From Corynebacterium ulceribovis DSM 45146 (GTDB lineage: Bacteria; Actinomycetota; Actinomycetes; Mycobacteriales; Mycobacteriaceae), in contig NZ_AQUY01000002.1 in the NCBI RefSeq assembly GCF_000372445.1, positions 213,561-277,560 of the forward strand: a stretch of DNA of 64,000 nucleotides, in the 5' to 3' direction. Position numbers and translations under genes: made by a program. The notes beneath the pieces were generated by a model, which saw only the letters and a program-made list of their open reading frames with translations, did no database searches and was not told the DNA's origin. This document shows, piece by piece, positions 24,753 through 34,192 of this stretch; within the stretch, counting starts at the first letter, position 1, and the number at the start of each line of letters is the position of its first letter.

Positions 24753-25376
24753 ATGTCAACAGCAGAATTTTGGAACGAAAGATTTAACAAGGACGAAATC
24801 GAGGGCGGGGTGTTCGCCGGTGGACCGAATCCAATCGTCGAAAAGCTCATTGAACCGCTAGCGCCTGGACGTGCGATTGACCTTGGGTGCGGTCGCGGCC
24901 GTCACGTCGTGTGGCTGTCTGCTCAGGGTTGGGAAACCACCGGTCTCGACTTTTCGGAAGTAGGTATCCAGCACACCAAGCAGGCGCTCGATGCCAAGGG
25001 GCTCGAGGCCACCTTGATTCAGTCGGACCTGGACGGTTGGACCCCAGAGCCGGAGTCCTTTGAATTGGTGCTCAGCTCGTTCATGCATTTCGCGCCCGAA
25101 GTGCGCGCCGCACTGTGGCGAAAAATTGCGGTATCCCTCGCGCCGGGTGGTCACTTGGTGCTCATCGCACACCATCCGGACAATACCGGCCACGGTCCGA
25201 AGGACCCGGCAGTGCTTTACGACGCCGATGAGGTGGCATCCGTCTTTACTGCAGTGGGGAAGGACCTCGGCGCGCAGTTTGACGTGAAGGTCGCGCAACG
25301 ACGAGTTATTAAAGAGACCGCGAATGAAAAAGTGGTCGACGCTGTCGTAATGATTCAACGTCGACCACAGGACTAA
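24753..25376 (+). CDS. Class I SAM-dependent methyltransferase
   Basis: A 207-residue Rossmann-type methyltransferase. It has FWNERFNKDEI at the N-terminus, motif I AIDLGCGRGRHVVWL near residue 42, GWETTGLDFS (motif II), QSDLDGW, and VLSSFMHF (motif IV), in an arrangement close to the TehB/thiopurine methyltransferase group (Methyltransf_25/11). The substrate is unknown. It is divergent from the chelate-transport operon with 110 bases between, and a -10 close to the ATG suggests a leaderless transcript. Confidence 0.85.
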   Translation: MSTAEFWNERFNKDEIEGGVFAGGPNPIVEKLIEPLAPGRAIDLGCGRGRHVVWLSAQGWETTGLDFSEVGIQHTKQALDAKGLEATLIQSDLDGWTPEPESFELVLSSFMHFAPEVRAALWRKIAVSLAPGGHLVLIAHHPDNTGHGPKDPAVLYDADEVASVFTAVGKDLGAQFDVKVAQRRVIKETANEKVVDAVVMIQRRPQD

Positions 25377-25526
25377 TTAGCAGCACCTAGTCTTCGGGTG
25401 GGCCAGCGCCCCTAGGGTTGAGCACTAGCTGGAAGCCATCGCGCACGCAGAACAAGCGTGTCGGAATGCCCGTGCTCGGATTAGATAGAATTCTTGCGTA
25501 AAAACTTCACTGAGAACCGAGAATTC

Positions 25527-26507
25527 ATGTCTACTTCATCAAACACTGCCGTGAGCAAGGAAGACTCCTCCGCGAAACTCGCGGTTACGGTGTTCCCGTT
25601 TATCATCCTCGTTGCGTTCGCACTGGGTTTCTGGCTGCCCGAAACCATCAAGCCTTACTCAGGGCAGGTAACTATCGCGCTGGGCATCATCATGTTCGGC
25701 ATGGGGCTCACGCTGACATTGCCGGACTTCGGCTATGTCGCAAAGCGCCCGCTACCGGTGCTCATCGGCGTGATTGCACAGTTTGTCATCATGCCTGGTC
25801 TGGCCATCCTGTTGGTGAAAATCTTCCGTCTATCACCAGAACTCGCAGTCGGTGTGGTGCTCGTCGGTTCTGCGCCAGGCGGTACAAGCTCCAATGTGAT
25901 CTCCTATCTGGCCAAAGGCGATGTTGCGCTGTCGGTTACCATGACCACAATCTCCACGTTGCTTGCGCCCATTTTTACTCCACTGTTGACGCTGTGGCTG
26001 GCGGGGCAGTACCTTCCTGTTTCTGCTTCGGCCATGTCAATCTCTATCGTGAAAATGGTGCTTGTCCCGGTCGTCCTGGGGCTGGCGGTACGAATGCTGC
26101 TGCGCAAGAATGTGGACAAGATTCTGCCGGCGCTGCCATGGATTTCCGTCCTCGGCATTGCCTACGTGGTGGCGGCTGTCGTGTCGAAGTCTGCAGACTC
26201 GCTGGCACACGCTGGCCTGCTAGTGTTCGCCATCGTTGTGGTGCACAACGCGCTTGGCTATGTCCTCGGTTACTTCTCCGCTAAGTTCTTGAAGCTCGAC
26301 GAAAGTGCAGCGCGCACTACTTCCGTCGAGGTCGGCATGCAGAACTCCGGACTTGCCGCAACATTGGCAACCACCTACTTCTCCCCACTATCTGCTCTGC
26401 CAGCGGCCGTATTCAGTGTGTGGCATAACATTTCCGGCGGCCTGCTGGCATTGCTTTACCGACGCATCGATGCGCGACGGCAGGCTCACTCCGAGTCAAT
26501 CGGCTAG
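25527..26507 (+). CDS. Bile acid:sodium symporter (BASS) family transporter
   Basis: A 326-residue transporter with about ten helices. It has the BASS signatures FGMGLTLTLPDF near residue 65, VLVGSAPGGTSSNVISYLAKGDVALSVTMTT near residue 115 (sodium-site region) and RTTSVEVGMQNSGLAATLA near residue 260. Such transporters carry organic anions such as pantoate or bile-acid-like compounds. The frame opens at TTG 25494, but TAGAAT at about 25486-25491 makes that codon lie at the transcript start, so the ATG at 25527 is preferred. Substrate unknown. Confidence 0.88.
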   Translation: MSTSSNTAVSKEDSSAKLAVTVFPFIILVAFALGFWLPETIKPYSGQVTIALGIIMFGMGLTLTLPDFGYVAKRPLPVLIGVIAQFVIMPGLAILLVKIFRLSPELAVGVVLVGSAPGGTSSNVISYLAKGDVALSVTMTTISTLLAPIFTPLLTLWLAGQYLPVSASAMSISIVKMVLVPVVLGLAVRMLLRKNVDKILPALPWISVLGIAYVVAAVVSKSADSLAHAGLLVFAIVVVHNALGYVLGYFSAKFLKLDESAARTTSVEVGMQNSGLAATLATTYFSPLSALPAAVFSVWHNISGGLLALLYRRIDARRQAHSESIG

Positions 26508-26628
26508 CAACCTGCCCCCCGGAGCTTGCCGTATGGGGTTGATGCAACCGGGGTTCGCAGTGGCGATGGAACGGCCGCCTGCTGATGGCGGCCTTGTGAG
26601 CCAAGGAAATCGGTACTCGGCCCCAGAA

Positions 26629-26666
26629 TAAAAAACGCCCTTGGCCTCACACGGAAGCCAAGGGCG
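26629..26666 (-). terminator. Terminator of tRNA-His
   Basis: Minus-strand CGCCCTTGGC and GCCAAGGGCG arms with an 11-base loop, followed by a TTTTTT run. Confidence 0.8.
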
Positions 26667-26673
26667 GATTAGG

Positions 26674-26747
26674 GGTGACTGACGGGGCTCGAACCCGCGA
26701 CACCCAGGATCACAACCTGGTGCTCTACCAACTGAACTACAGTCACC
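26674..26747 (-). tRNA. tRNA-His (anticodon GTG)
   Basis: Encoded G-1, acceptor GTGACTG/CAGTCAC, D-arm GTTCAGTTGGTAGAGC, anticodon arm CCAGGTTGTGATCCTGG with GTG, T-arm CGGGTTCGAGCCCCG, discriminator C. CCA is not encoded. Confidence 0.95.
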
Positions 26748-26835
26748 ATCACTACCCGTCTGGGTAGCGAGATACATGTTAACCCACAACACTGTGAGTA
26801 ACCAAAACGCCTGCCCCCGAAGGGATATCCGCAGG

Positions 26836-27489
26836 TTACGCGCCTGGAATTGGGAAGCGGTCGGCAGCTTCTTCGGCCGCGGCATCCACTAGTTCAGCCG
26901 TGGGACCATCTGCTGGCACGAAGGCACTGCGGCGGTAGTAGTCCAGTTCCCGAATCGATTCGACAATGTCAGCGAGCGCACGGTGCGACATGCCTTTTGG
27001 TGGCTGCCCGAAGTACACACGTGGGTACCAGCGGCGCGCCAGCTCCTTAATGGAGGAGACATCAATCATGCGGTAGTGCAGCCAGTTATCGAGTTCCGGC
27101 ATGTACTTGGCAATGAACGCGCGGTCGGAGGCAATGGAGTTGCCTGCTAGTGGCGCCAACCGTGGCACTTCCACCCACTGTTTAATGTAAGCCAGCACCT
27201 GCTGTTCCGCCTCGGCCACGCTGACTTTCGACGCGCGGATTTCAGTGTCCAGCCCCGACTTCCGGTGCATTTTCGTCACCACATCATCCATGCGGGACAG
27301 CTCTTCCTCCGTCGCGGAAATGACAATGTCAATGCCCTCTCCGAGGATATTCAGTTCCGCATCGGTGACATGTGCAGCGATTTCCACCAGCACATGCTGC
27401 TGCGGATCCAGCCCAGTCATCTCGCAGTCAATCCAGACGATGCGGTCCTGCCGAGCTTTCTGATTCGGTGTAGTTGGGTTCTCCACCAC
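26836..27489 (-). CDS. orn: Oligoribonuclease
   Basis: Degrades 2-5 nt RNA fragments, and in actinobacteria pGpG and pApA, in the cytosol. The 217-residue protein has the DEDDh motifs: [14 protein letters not shown] near residue 20 (D and E), [23 protein letters not shown] near residue 105, and [16 protein letters not shown] near residue 170 (H and D). A C-terminal extension of about 25 residues rich in Ala/Glu is typical for the actinobacterial form. It lies next to the cmrA-like gene, as Rv2511 does to Rv2509. Confidence 0.96.
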   Translation of the reverse strand: MVENPTTPNQKARQDRIVWIDCEMTGLDPQQHVLVEIAAHVTDAELNILGEGIDIVISATEEELSRMDDVVTKMHRKSGLDTEIRASKVSVAEAEQQVLAYIKQWVEVPRLAPLAGNSIASDRAFIAKYMPELDNWLHYRMIDVSSIKELARRWYPRVYFGQPPKGMSHRALADIVESIRELDYYRRSAFVPADGPTAELVDAAAEEAADRFPIPGA

Positions 27490-27494
27490 CGGTT

Positions 27495-28295
27495 TTACGC
27501 CATCCCCTCATAGAATTTGCCAATAATCGGCGCCGCCACCCGCCGTGGCACATAGGTCGATGCCAGGTTCATGCCCTTCGACAAAATCCCAGGCACCACC
27601 CGCAGCCTGTTCTTCGCTAGGGCGTTTAATGTGTCGCGCGCACATTCATCCGTGCTGGTCCACAAGAAGTCCGGCACGGCTTCATCGACTTCATTTGCGC
27701 CATCATCGCGGGCATCTGGACGCACTGGTCCCGGCGCCAACAAGGTGCAGTGCACCCCGGTGCCCTTCAGGTCATAATGCAGCGCTTCGGTGAAGGTGTT
27801 CACAAACGCCTTGGTGCCGACATAGGTGGCATTGCCTGGAATAGCGGTGTTTCCGGCCGCGGAGCCAACGTTGCAGATAGCGCCCGACTTACGCGCCAAC
27901 ATCCCCGGTAGCACCACCGCGGTCAGTTCATAGAGCGCAGTGGCATTGAGCTCAAACTGCATCCGTTCGCCAGCTGGGTCCTGGTCTTGGAACTTGCCGA
28001 ACGTTGCGATGCCCGCCGAGTTGATCAAAATGGATACGTCGGTGCGTTCCAATTCGTCAATAAGCTCCTGGCGGGCGGTGGCATCAGCCAAGTCGCACGG
28101 ACGCACGTCGATGGTCACCGTTGGGTTTGCAGCTTCCAGCTCCGCTTTCAGTTCATTGAGCTTATTGACGGAACGGGCCACAATAATCTGGCTGTGCCCC
28201 TCCCGCGCAAGCTGTCGTGCGATAGCTTTTCCGATACCGCTAGATGCTCCGGTCACAACGGCGCGGACATCGGATGAAGGTGGCGGCAATGCCAT
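27495..28295 (-). CDS. cmrA: SDR oxidoreductase, CmrA-like mycolate ketone reductase
   Basis: In mycolate-producing actinobacteria CmrA reduces the beta-keto mycolate precursor to the mature mycolate motif. This 266-residue SDR has [22 protein letters not shown], catalytic Ser in [13 protein letters not shown] and YxxxK in TYVGTKAFV, and a C-terminal [18 protein letters not shown] tail typical of this clade. The identification rests on that tail and on linkage to orn (Rv2509/Rv2511 order). It could be another SDR of the same group, but the context is strong. Confidence 0.8.
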   Translation of the reverse strand: MALPPPSSDVRAVVTGASSGIGKAIARQLAREGHSQIIVARSVNKLNELKAELEAANPTVTIDVRPCDLADATARQELIDELERTDVSILINSAGIATFGKFQDQDPAGERMQFELNATALYELTAVVLPGMLARKSGAICNVGSAAGNTAIPGNATYVGTKAFVNTFTEALHYDLKGTGVHCTLLAPGPVRPDARDDGANEVDEAVPDFLWTSTDECARDTLNALAKNRLRVVPGILSKGMNLASTYVPRRVAAPIIGKFYEGMA

Positions 28296-28305
28296 AAAAA
28301 GCTCC

Positions 28306-29736
28306 TTAGCTCAGGGTTTCGGAGATGAACTGCTTGACGGCGTCGGTGTCATTCGGCATGTCAGTGACGTGGCGTGGGCCATCGAGGATGCCTTCGAAAC
28401 GCTCCGGAACCTCTGGGTCACGGCCAATGGCTTCCTGGATGGTTTCGCCGAACTTCACCGGCAGCGCTGTTTCCAAGCAGACAATTGGGGTGCCGACCAG
28501 TTCGCGGTTATCGCGGGCGGCCTTAATGCCGTCAGCAGTGTGCGGATCGACCACGACACCTAGGCGCTTCCAGCAATCCGCGATGGTGTCTAGGCGGTCC
28601 TGGTGGGTGGAGCTGCCGGAGAGGAAACCGTACTTGACGGCAACGTCGTGGAACACGGCGTTGTTGGTCAGGCTGAACCCACCAGTTTTAACGCGGTTAC
28701 CGAACAGGTCCGCGGTCTTCTCTGCGTCGCGGCCAAGCAGGTCAAAGATGAAGCGCTCAAAGTTGGAAGCGCGGGAAATATCCATCGATGGGGAAGAGGT
28801 TGCCAAGGTTTCGTCGGCGGTGCGCACGCGGTAGGTGCCGGTGCGGAAGAACTCATCCAACACGTCGTTTTCGTTGGTGGCCACAATCAGACGGTCAATC
28901 GGCACACCCATCTGACGGGCAATGTGGCCGGCACAAATGTCACCAAAGTTGCCGGTTGGTACCGAGAAACTCACACGCTTGGAGTTGTCATCGGTGACAT
29001 GAATCCAGCAGTTGACGTAGTACACGACCTGCGCCATGAGTCGGGCCCAGTTAATCGAGTTCACGGTGCCAATACGCCACTTATTCTTGAACTCTAGGTC
29101 GTTGGATACGTCCTTGACGATGTCCTGGCAGTCGTCGAAAACCCCGTCCAGTGCAATGTTGTGGATGTTTGGGTCATCCAGGCTGTACATCTGGGCCTGC
29201 TGGAATGGGGTCATGCGGCCTGCTGGGGTGAGCATGAACACCGAAATACCCTTCCGGCCACGCATCGCGTACTCGGCGGAAGAGCCAGTGTCGCCGGAAG
29301 TTGCGCCGAGGATGTTGAGGGTTTCACCGCGGCGGGCGAGCTCGTATTCGAAGAGTTCGCCGAGCAGTTGCATCGCCATGTCTTTGAATGCGGCAGTCGG
29401 TCCCATTGACAGGTGACCGATGTACATGCCGTTATCCAGCACGGTGACCGGCACAATGTCTTCGTCCGAGAACTTCGGAGTGGTGTATGCACGAGCACAG
29501 ATGGCTTTGAGGTCGTCGGAGGGAATGTCGTCGACGAAGAGGGAAATAACTTCGGCGGCCAGTGCGGCGTAACCCTCGTCTTTAAGTACATTGCGCCAAC
29601 GAGTCAGCGTGGCGTCATCTACCTGTGGGTATTCCTTCGGCAAGTAAAGGCCGCCGTCGGGCGCAAGCCCTCCGAGCAGGATGTCCGAAAACTTTGCGGG
29701 CGTAGCCTGCGGATCGCGTGTCGAAATGTACTCCAT
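28306..29736 (-). CDS. thrC: Threonine synthase
   Basis: PLP enzyme converting O-phosphohomoserine to threonine. At 476 residues it has the long (class II) form: MEYISTRDPQATPAKFSDILLGGLAPDGGLYLP at the N-terminus, LSMGPTAAFKDMAMQLLG near residue 115 (PLP lysine in FKDM), ILGATSGDTGSSAEYAMRGR near residue 145, and VPTGNFGDICAGHIARQM near residue 275. It is 10 bases upstream of cmrA on the same strand. No leader peptide or attenuator is seen ahead of it. Confidence 0.97.
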   Translation of the reverse strand: MEYISTRDPQATPAKFSDILLGGLAPDGGLYLPKEYPQVDDATLTRWRNVLKDEGYAALAAEVISLFVDDIPSDDLKAICARAYTTPKFSDEDIVPVTVLDNGMYIGHLSMGPTAAFKDMAMQLLGELFEYELARRGETLNILGATSGDTGSSAEYAMRGRKGISVFMLTPAGRMTPFQQAQMYSLDDPNIHNIALDGVFDDCQDIVKDVSNDLEFKNKWRIGTVNSINWARLMAQVVYYVNCWIHVTDDNSKRVSFSVPTGNFGDICAGHIARQMGVPIDRLIVATNENDVLDEFFRTGTYRVRTADETLATSSPSMDISRASNFERFIFDLLGRDAEKTADLFGNRVKTGGFSLTNNAVFHDVAVKYGFLSGSSTHQDRLDTIADCWKRLGVVVDPHTADGIKAARDNRELVGTPIVCLETALPVKFGETIQEAIGRDPEVPERFEGILDGPRHVTDMPNDTDAVKQFISETLS

Positions 29737-29931
29737 GCAGCTAACCGTACCTTTTCAGCAGCAGCTGTGGTGAATAACATCACCTATGAAATCTAATCGA
29801 GATGAAGCTGCAGGGAGCGCGACCTGCGGATTGGGAGATTAGCGGGAGGGGTACCCAAACTCGTTACCGAGCCAGCGCGCCAGGAGCTGACTTATTCTTC
29901 AAAGAGCGAACTACTGGAAGGCGGCCCACCC

Positions 29932-32900
29932 ATGCAGGCGAATTCTTTTGCGGTCATCGATCTGGAAACAACCGGGTTTGGTTATACCGACCGCATCATC
30001 GAAATCGGTGTGGTGCTGCTGGACCAGGACGGCAACGAAGAGGGCCGCTGGGAAACGCTCATTCAGCCGCACCGCGATATTCCGAACACCTTCATCCATG
30101 GCATCACCGCCACCGACTTGGTGCACGCCCCAACTTTCGCAAGTGTCGCCAAAGACCTAGCGGAAGTGCTCAACGGTCGGACAATGGTCGCCCATGGTGC
30201 ATCCTTTGAATACCGTTTCCTTAATAATGAGTTCCAACGAGTCGGCCTGAGTTTTCCGGAATATGGCGGCTGGACACTTGACACGGCAATGCTGGCTCCG
30301 AAGCTGCTTCCGGGGCGCCCGAAATCGCTGAAGCTGGCGCTTGCGGTCGCGGGGATCGTCAATAAGCAACCGCACCGGGCAATTACTGACGCTGAAGCTA
30401 CCGCCGAGCTATTGCGCTACCTGCTGCCGAAAATTGACACGCTGCCGGTGAACCGGGGTGCTTTTCAGCTGGATACTGCGCAAGCAGCGGCGATGGATTG
30501 GCAGCCAGTAGTGCGTGGGGATGTGTCCGTGGCGACGAACTGGGTGGGCAAGATTGCGCGGAAACTCGGCACCACCGGTGATGGTGCGCTCAATAAGTAC
30601 CGGGCGGCACTGCAGGCCGCGCTGGCTGACCGGGAGATTACGGACACCGAGCTCGCGCATCTGCAGCAGCAGGCGGAAGAGTTGGAGTTGGGGGAGCAGG
30701 ACGTTGCCGACATTCACGACGAGTTCATTCGGCAGTTGGCGGTCGAAGCCTGGCTCGATGGTGTCGTCACGGCGGAAGAGAAGGCTGTGTTGGAGGCCGC
30801 AGCGCAGCGGCTATGTGTGGACGCGGGCACCGTGGCGGCGTTGCTGGCCGCGCCGGTCAGCGGCACGGCGCCGCAAGAGTTTCAGTTGCGGCCAGGTGAC
30901 CGGATTGCGCTGACGGGGCAGATGGAATTGCCGCGTGACCAGTGGGAAGCGCGCATTTGTGCGGCGGGGATGTCCGTTGGTGGTGTGTCGAAGCGCTGTG
31001 TGCTGCTGGTTGCCGCGAACCCGGACACTCAAAGCGGCAAAGCGAAGTTGGCGCGGCAGTACAACATCCCGGTGATTAATGAGGTGACGTTTGCCCGGCT
31101 GCTGGGCGCAGCAGTCGACCAGGCGGACACAGAGGGGTTGGCAAGCGCACGATTCGGCAGCTTCGCAGAAGTCGACGGTTTTGATGACAGCATCTATTAC
31201 GACGGTGGGGACCAGTCGGCGGTCGGGGAGAACTTCGCGACCCGCTTCCCGTGGCTCGCGCACGTCGATGCCGCGCCGGGGACGGCTGAAGCAGTGGCTG
31301 CGGCGTGGATCAGCCAGTTCGCCGGCAAGATGCTAGCTGAATTGTCGCCGACATTGACTGCAACGCAAAAGCCGGAGCTCATTGGTGGGTCGGCGCTCAT
31401 TTATAGCCGGCTACTGGGCCGTTTCGAACACCCGCTGATGGCGACGGTGCACGACCTGCAGGATATCAACGGGGTGGGTCATAAGCGGCTGCATGACCTA
31501 GTGGTTGGTGTGGTGCTGATGGCCTTGGACGCGCAGGAACAGCAGGTTGCGCCGGATGCGGAAGCGGCGCAGGAGAACCAAGCCGGTGCGCAAGAACAAG
31601 TATCCGCAGAGGACACTGCCCGCGCCGCAGAAGAAGCTGCCCGCGCCGCGGCGGAGCTCCTTGCGCAGGGGGAGCAATCGTTGCGGGATTCAGCGCTTCC
31701 GACGGATGCGGGCAATCAGCTGCTTGCCCAGCTCGGTGACCAGCTTGATGCCATGTTTGCCGCGGGCGACGCACGCTACGGCGATATTTTTGTCGGCCGC
31801 TTGGTGCAGGGCAAAACGTTGGATGAGCTCGGTCAGTCTTTGAATGTCACCCGGGAGCGGGTGCGGCAGCTGGAAAAGCAGATGCGTGAGACCATCGCTG
31901 AGCAGGTCCCGCTGCAGACGACGGTGGAGGCTGCGCTGGCAGAGCGCTGCTGCCCAATGACCGCAATTATGCAGGTTCGCCGGGATTTTCCGCAGTTGAG
32001 CCGAGAAGTAGTTGGGGTCGGCATTACGGTTGGGCAGTTGCTTTCGAGCTTGTCGACGAAATGGGAGCTGTCTGATGAATGGGTTATCGAACCCGACTTG
32101 GACCAGCGGATTAAGACTGTTTGCCAAGAACTAGCGGACCCGTATGGCGTGGTGGAAGCTGCGGCGGTCGCAGGTGAGCTGGGAATTTCCGTCGGAGATT
32201 TGAAGCAGCGCATCGAAACTGGGCAAGGCTACCGCTACCTCATTATTGATGAGCAGATTTTGACGATGGCGAATTCGCATAACGACCGCGCGGCGGCCGT
32301 CCTGTCAATGCACGGGCAGCCCCTGCCAGTCGATGAGTTGGCTGCCCTGACCGGCACGGATCAGACACGCTCGCTCGGCAATGCTCTTGCGCAAGATGTG
32401 CGGATGCACAAGGTGACGGCGAAGAAGTGGGCGCTCGCGGACTGGGGACTGGAAGAGTTCGTCACCATCGCTGACTGGATTGGCAAGCAGGTCGATGACG
32501 CCGGTGAAGTGCCATTGGCGCAGCTGCTGGCGCAGTGTTCTCGGCTGGAAGTGGCAGAGAACTCCATGCGCGCTTATGCCAGCTCCGGCGAGTTCGTGGT
32601 TGAATCCGGCATGGTGACGCGGGGATCTGGGGACGTCATCATCAGTGACCCGATCGAAGAAGCAAAAGCGGTGTACCTCCGGGATGAGCAGTGGCATCTG
32701 CTGGTGGAAGTAAACCGGGATCATTTGCGCGGCAGTGGATTCCCAGTGCCGCGGGCTATTGCTGGCATGTACGCAGTGCCGTTCATGGGTGCGGTTACGC
32801 TGACCAGTCGGCTGGGCGACCAAGAAGTACGCTTCAACCGAAATCAGCAGGTGAGTACTTCGACAATTCGCCGTTTCCTGCTGGACCTAGATTCCCAGGA

Positions 32901-33168
32901 AGGCGACCGCGTATGGCTCAAGTTCGGCGATGACCGCACCTTCGATGTCACCCCGGCGACACCATTGAACCCTAACGCGCTGGGCATGGCCTTTGTGCTG
33001 AACCAAATGGGTTTGGACGACCGGGAGTATGCCGATGATGCTGCCGCAATGGCAGCGGTGAATGAGGCAATAGGGCTCGACGCAGGAATTGCCCGACGGC
33101 GAACGGTCAGCCGGTTGCGCTACCGCTATCAAGACGCACTAGCCGACGCTATCGTCGGATTGCAGTAG
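29932..33168 (+). CDS. Large multi-domain exonuclease: DnaQ-like, TerB-like, BRCT, sigma-region-4-like HTH
   Basis: A 1078-residue protein of unknown role. Residues 1-170 are a DEDDh 3'-5' exonuclease: FAVIDLETTGFG (Exo I), VAHGASFEYRFLNNEF (Exo II), HRAITDAEATAELLRYL (Exo III). About residues 220-305 form a helical, acidic TerB-like segment, and 318-390 a BRCT-like domain (RIALTGQMELPRDQWEARI, NPDTQSGKAKLARQYNIPVIN). A charged Glu/Gln/Ala linker lies near 530-580. Near 620-650 is GKTLDELGQSLNVTRERVRQLEKQM, which reads like sigma-70 region 4. The remaining 420 residues are unassigned. Ribosome site GGAAGG precedes the ATG. Probably acts in DNA repair or processing. Confidence 0.82.
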   Translation: MQANSFAVIDLETTGFGYTDRIIEIGVVLLDQDGNEEGRWETLIQPHRDIPNTFIHGITATDLVHAPTFASVAKDLAEVLNGRTMVAHGASFEYRFLNNEFQRVGLSFPEYGGWTLDTAMLAPKLLPGRPKSLKLALAVAGIVNKQPHRAITDAEATAELLRYLLPKIDTLPVNRGAFQLDTAQAAAMDWQPVVRGDVSVATNWVGKIARKLGTTGDGALNKYRAALQAALADREITDTELAHLQQQAEELELGEQDVADIHDEFIRQLAVEAWLDGVVTAEEKAVLEAAAQRLCVDAGTVAALLAAPVSGTAPQEFQLRPGDRIALTGQMELPRDQWEARICAAGMSVGGVSKRCVLLVAANPDTQSGKAKLARQYNIPVINEVTFARLLGAAVDQADTEGLASARFGSFAEVDGFDDSIYYDGGDQSAVGENFATRFPWLAHVDAAPGTAEAVAAAWISQFAGKMLAELSPTLTATQKPELIGGSALIYSRLLGRFEHPLMATVHDLQDINGVGHKRLHDLVVGVVLMALDAQEQQVAPDAEAAQENQAGAQEQVSAEDTARAAEEAARAAAELLAQGEQSLRDSALPTDAGNQLLAQLGDQLDAMFAAGDARYGDIFVGRLVQGKTLDELGQSLNVTRERVRQLEKQMRETIAEQVPLQTTVEAALAERCCPMTAIMQVRRDFPQLSREVVGVGITVGQLLSSLSTKWELSDEWVIEPDLDQRIKTVCQELADPYGVVEAAAVAGELGISVGDLKQRIETGQGYRYLIIDEQILTMANSHNDRAAAVLSMHGQPLPVDELAALTGTDQTRSLGNALAQDVRMHKVTAKKWALADWGLEEFVTIADWIGKQVDDAGEVPLAQLLAQCSRLEVAENSMRAYASSGEFVVESGMVTRGSGDVIISDPIEEAKAVYLRDEQWHLLVEVNRDHLRGSGFPVPRAIAGMYAVPFMGAVTLTSRLGDQEVRFNRNQQVSTSTIRRFLLDLDSQEGDRVWLKFGDDRTFDVTPATPLNPNALGMAFVLNQMGLDDREYADDAAAMAAVNEAIGLDAGIARRRTVSRLRYRYQDALADAIVGLQ

Positions 33169-33205
33169 CGTCAGCTTGTCGGCAGCCTTTGCTATCGTGG
33201 CGAAT

Positions 33206-33982
33206 ATGTCAATTGCCGCAACCGCAATCAACGAACAGATCGTGCTTGTCACAGGTGGTGCTAGAGGTCTTGGCAAAGCCGTCACCGAGGCATTCCTCCG
33301 AGAAGGCGCGAAAGTTGTCATCAACTACTTCTCCTCGGAAAAAGAGGCGGCGGCGATCGTCGATAAGCACCCCGGCCGGGCCGTGGCCATCCAGGCAGAT
33401 GTCCGTGACCGCGATCAGATCGATGCCCTGTTCACACAGGCCCGCGACGTATTCGGCGCTCCGGTAACGACAGTTGTTTCCAATGCGCTCATCGACTTCT
33501 CCTTCGACGGCGACGCCCGCCCGAAGGCCGACGAAATCACTTATGAGCGTTTCGAGTCACAATTCGCGGGCGCCATCCAAGGCACCCTGAACGTCACCCA
33601 AGCGGCACTGCCAGGCTTCGACGAATTCGGTTCCGGACGCGTCATCACCATTGGCACCAACCTTTTCCAGTACCCAGTTGTGCCTTACCACGACTACACC
33701 GCTGCGAAAGCCGCGCTGCTTTCCCTGACCCGGACGTTGGCGTCCGACCTCGGCCCCCGCGGTGTCACGGTGAATATGCTGTCCGGCGGGCTGCTGCGCA
33801 AGACCGATGCTTCCGCAGCCACTCCTGACGAGGTCTTTGACTACATTGCGCAGGGCACACCGCTGCAGTCAGTGACCACGCCGGAAGAGTTCGCTGATGC
33901 AATTCTCTTCTTCGCTTCCCCGTGGGCGCGGTCCATCACTGGTCAAAACTTGGTCGTCGACGGCGGGTTGGTCAAGGACTAA
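33206..33982 (+). CDS. SDR oxidoreductase (3-oxoacyl-ACP-reductase-like) with altered motifs
   Basis: A 258-residue short-chain dehydrogenase: cofactor motif VTGGARGLGKAV near residue 15, YxxxK in YHDYTAAKAALLSLTRTLA near residue 170, and a C-terminal SPWARSITGQNLVVDGG typical of FabG-like enzymes. Two signatures depart from the norm: the NNAG motif reads SNAL, and the catalytic Ser position (13 before Tyr) is Thr. NAD(P)-dependent activity is probable, the substrate unknown. ATG 33206 is preferred over 33176, which would lie inside the promoter gap after the exonuclease. Confidence 0.82.
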   Translation: MSIAATAINEQIVLVTGGARGLGKAVTEAFLREGAKVVINYFSSEKEAAAIVDKHPGRAVAIQADVRDRDQIDALFTQARDVFGAPVTTVVSNALIDFSFDGDARPKADEITYERFESQFAGAIQGTLNVTQAALPGFDEFGSGRVITIGTNLFQYPVVPYHDYTAAKAALLSLTRTLASDLGPRGVTVNMLSGGLLRKTDASAATPDEVFDYIAQGTPLQSVTTPEEFADAILFFASPWARSITGQNLVVDGGLVKD

Positions 33983-34043
33983 CCTTCGACGGCAGCCTTC
34001 ATGCAGCGCATGGCAGCGTTTAAGCACACAAGGATACAAAAAG

Positions 34044-34117
34044 CGCCCCCAGCAGGATTCGAACCCGCGACCAATCGGGTAGAAGCCGACTGCTCTAATC
34101 CACTGAGCTATGGGGGC
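34044..34117 (-). tRNA. tRNA-Arg (anticodon TCT)
   Basis: Acceptor GCCCCCA/TGGGGGC, D-arm AGCTCAGTGGATTAGAGC, anticodon arm GTCGGCTTCTACCCGAT with TCT, T-arm CGGGTTCGAATCCTG, discriminator G. CCA is not encoded. Confidence 0.95.
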
Positions 34118-34192
34118 AGTAGGTCAGAGTTTAGCGCCAACTGCTAACCCCACGGTTTCCGGGTCGGCATTGTGCGACGTAACCTTGGGATT

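Noticed and set aside
25377..25493. Short minus-strand frame ending ...VRDGFQLVLNPRGAGPPED
   Set aside because: Looked like a gene remnant, but there is no start, no upstream frame and no match I can name; too short to call.
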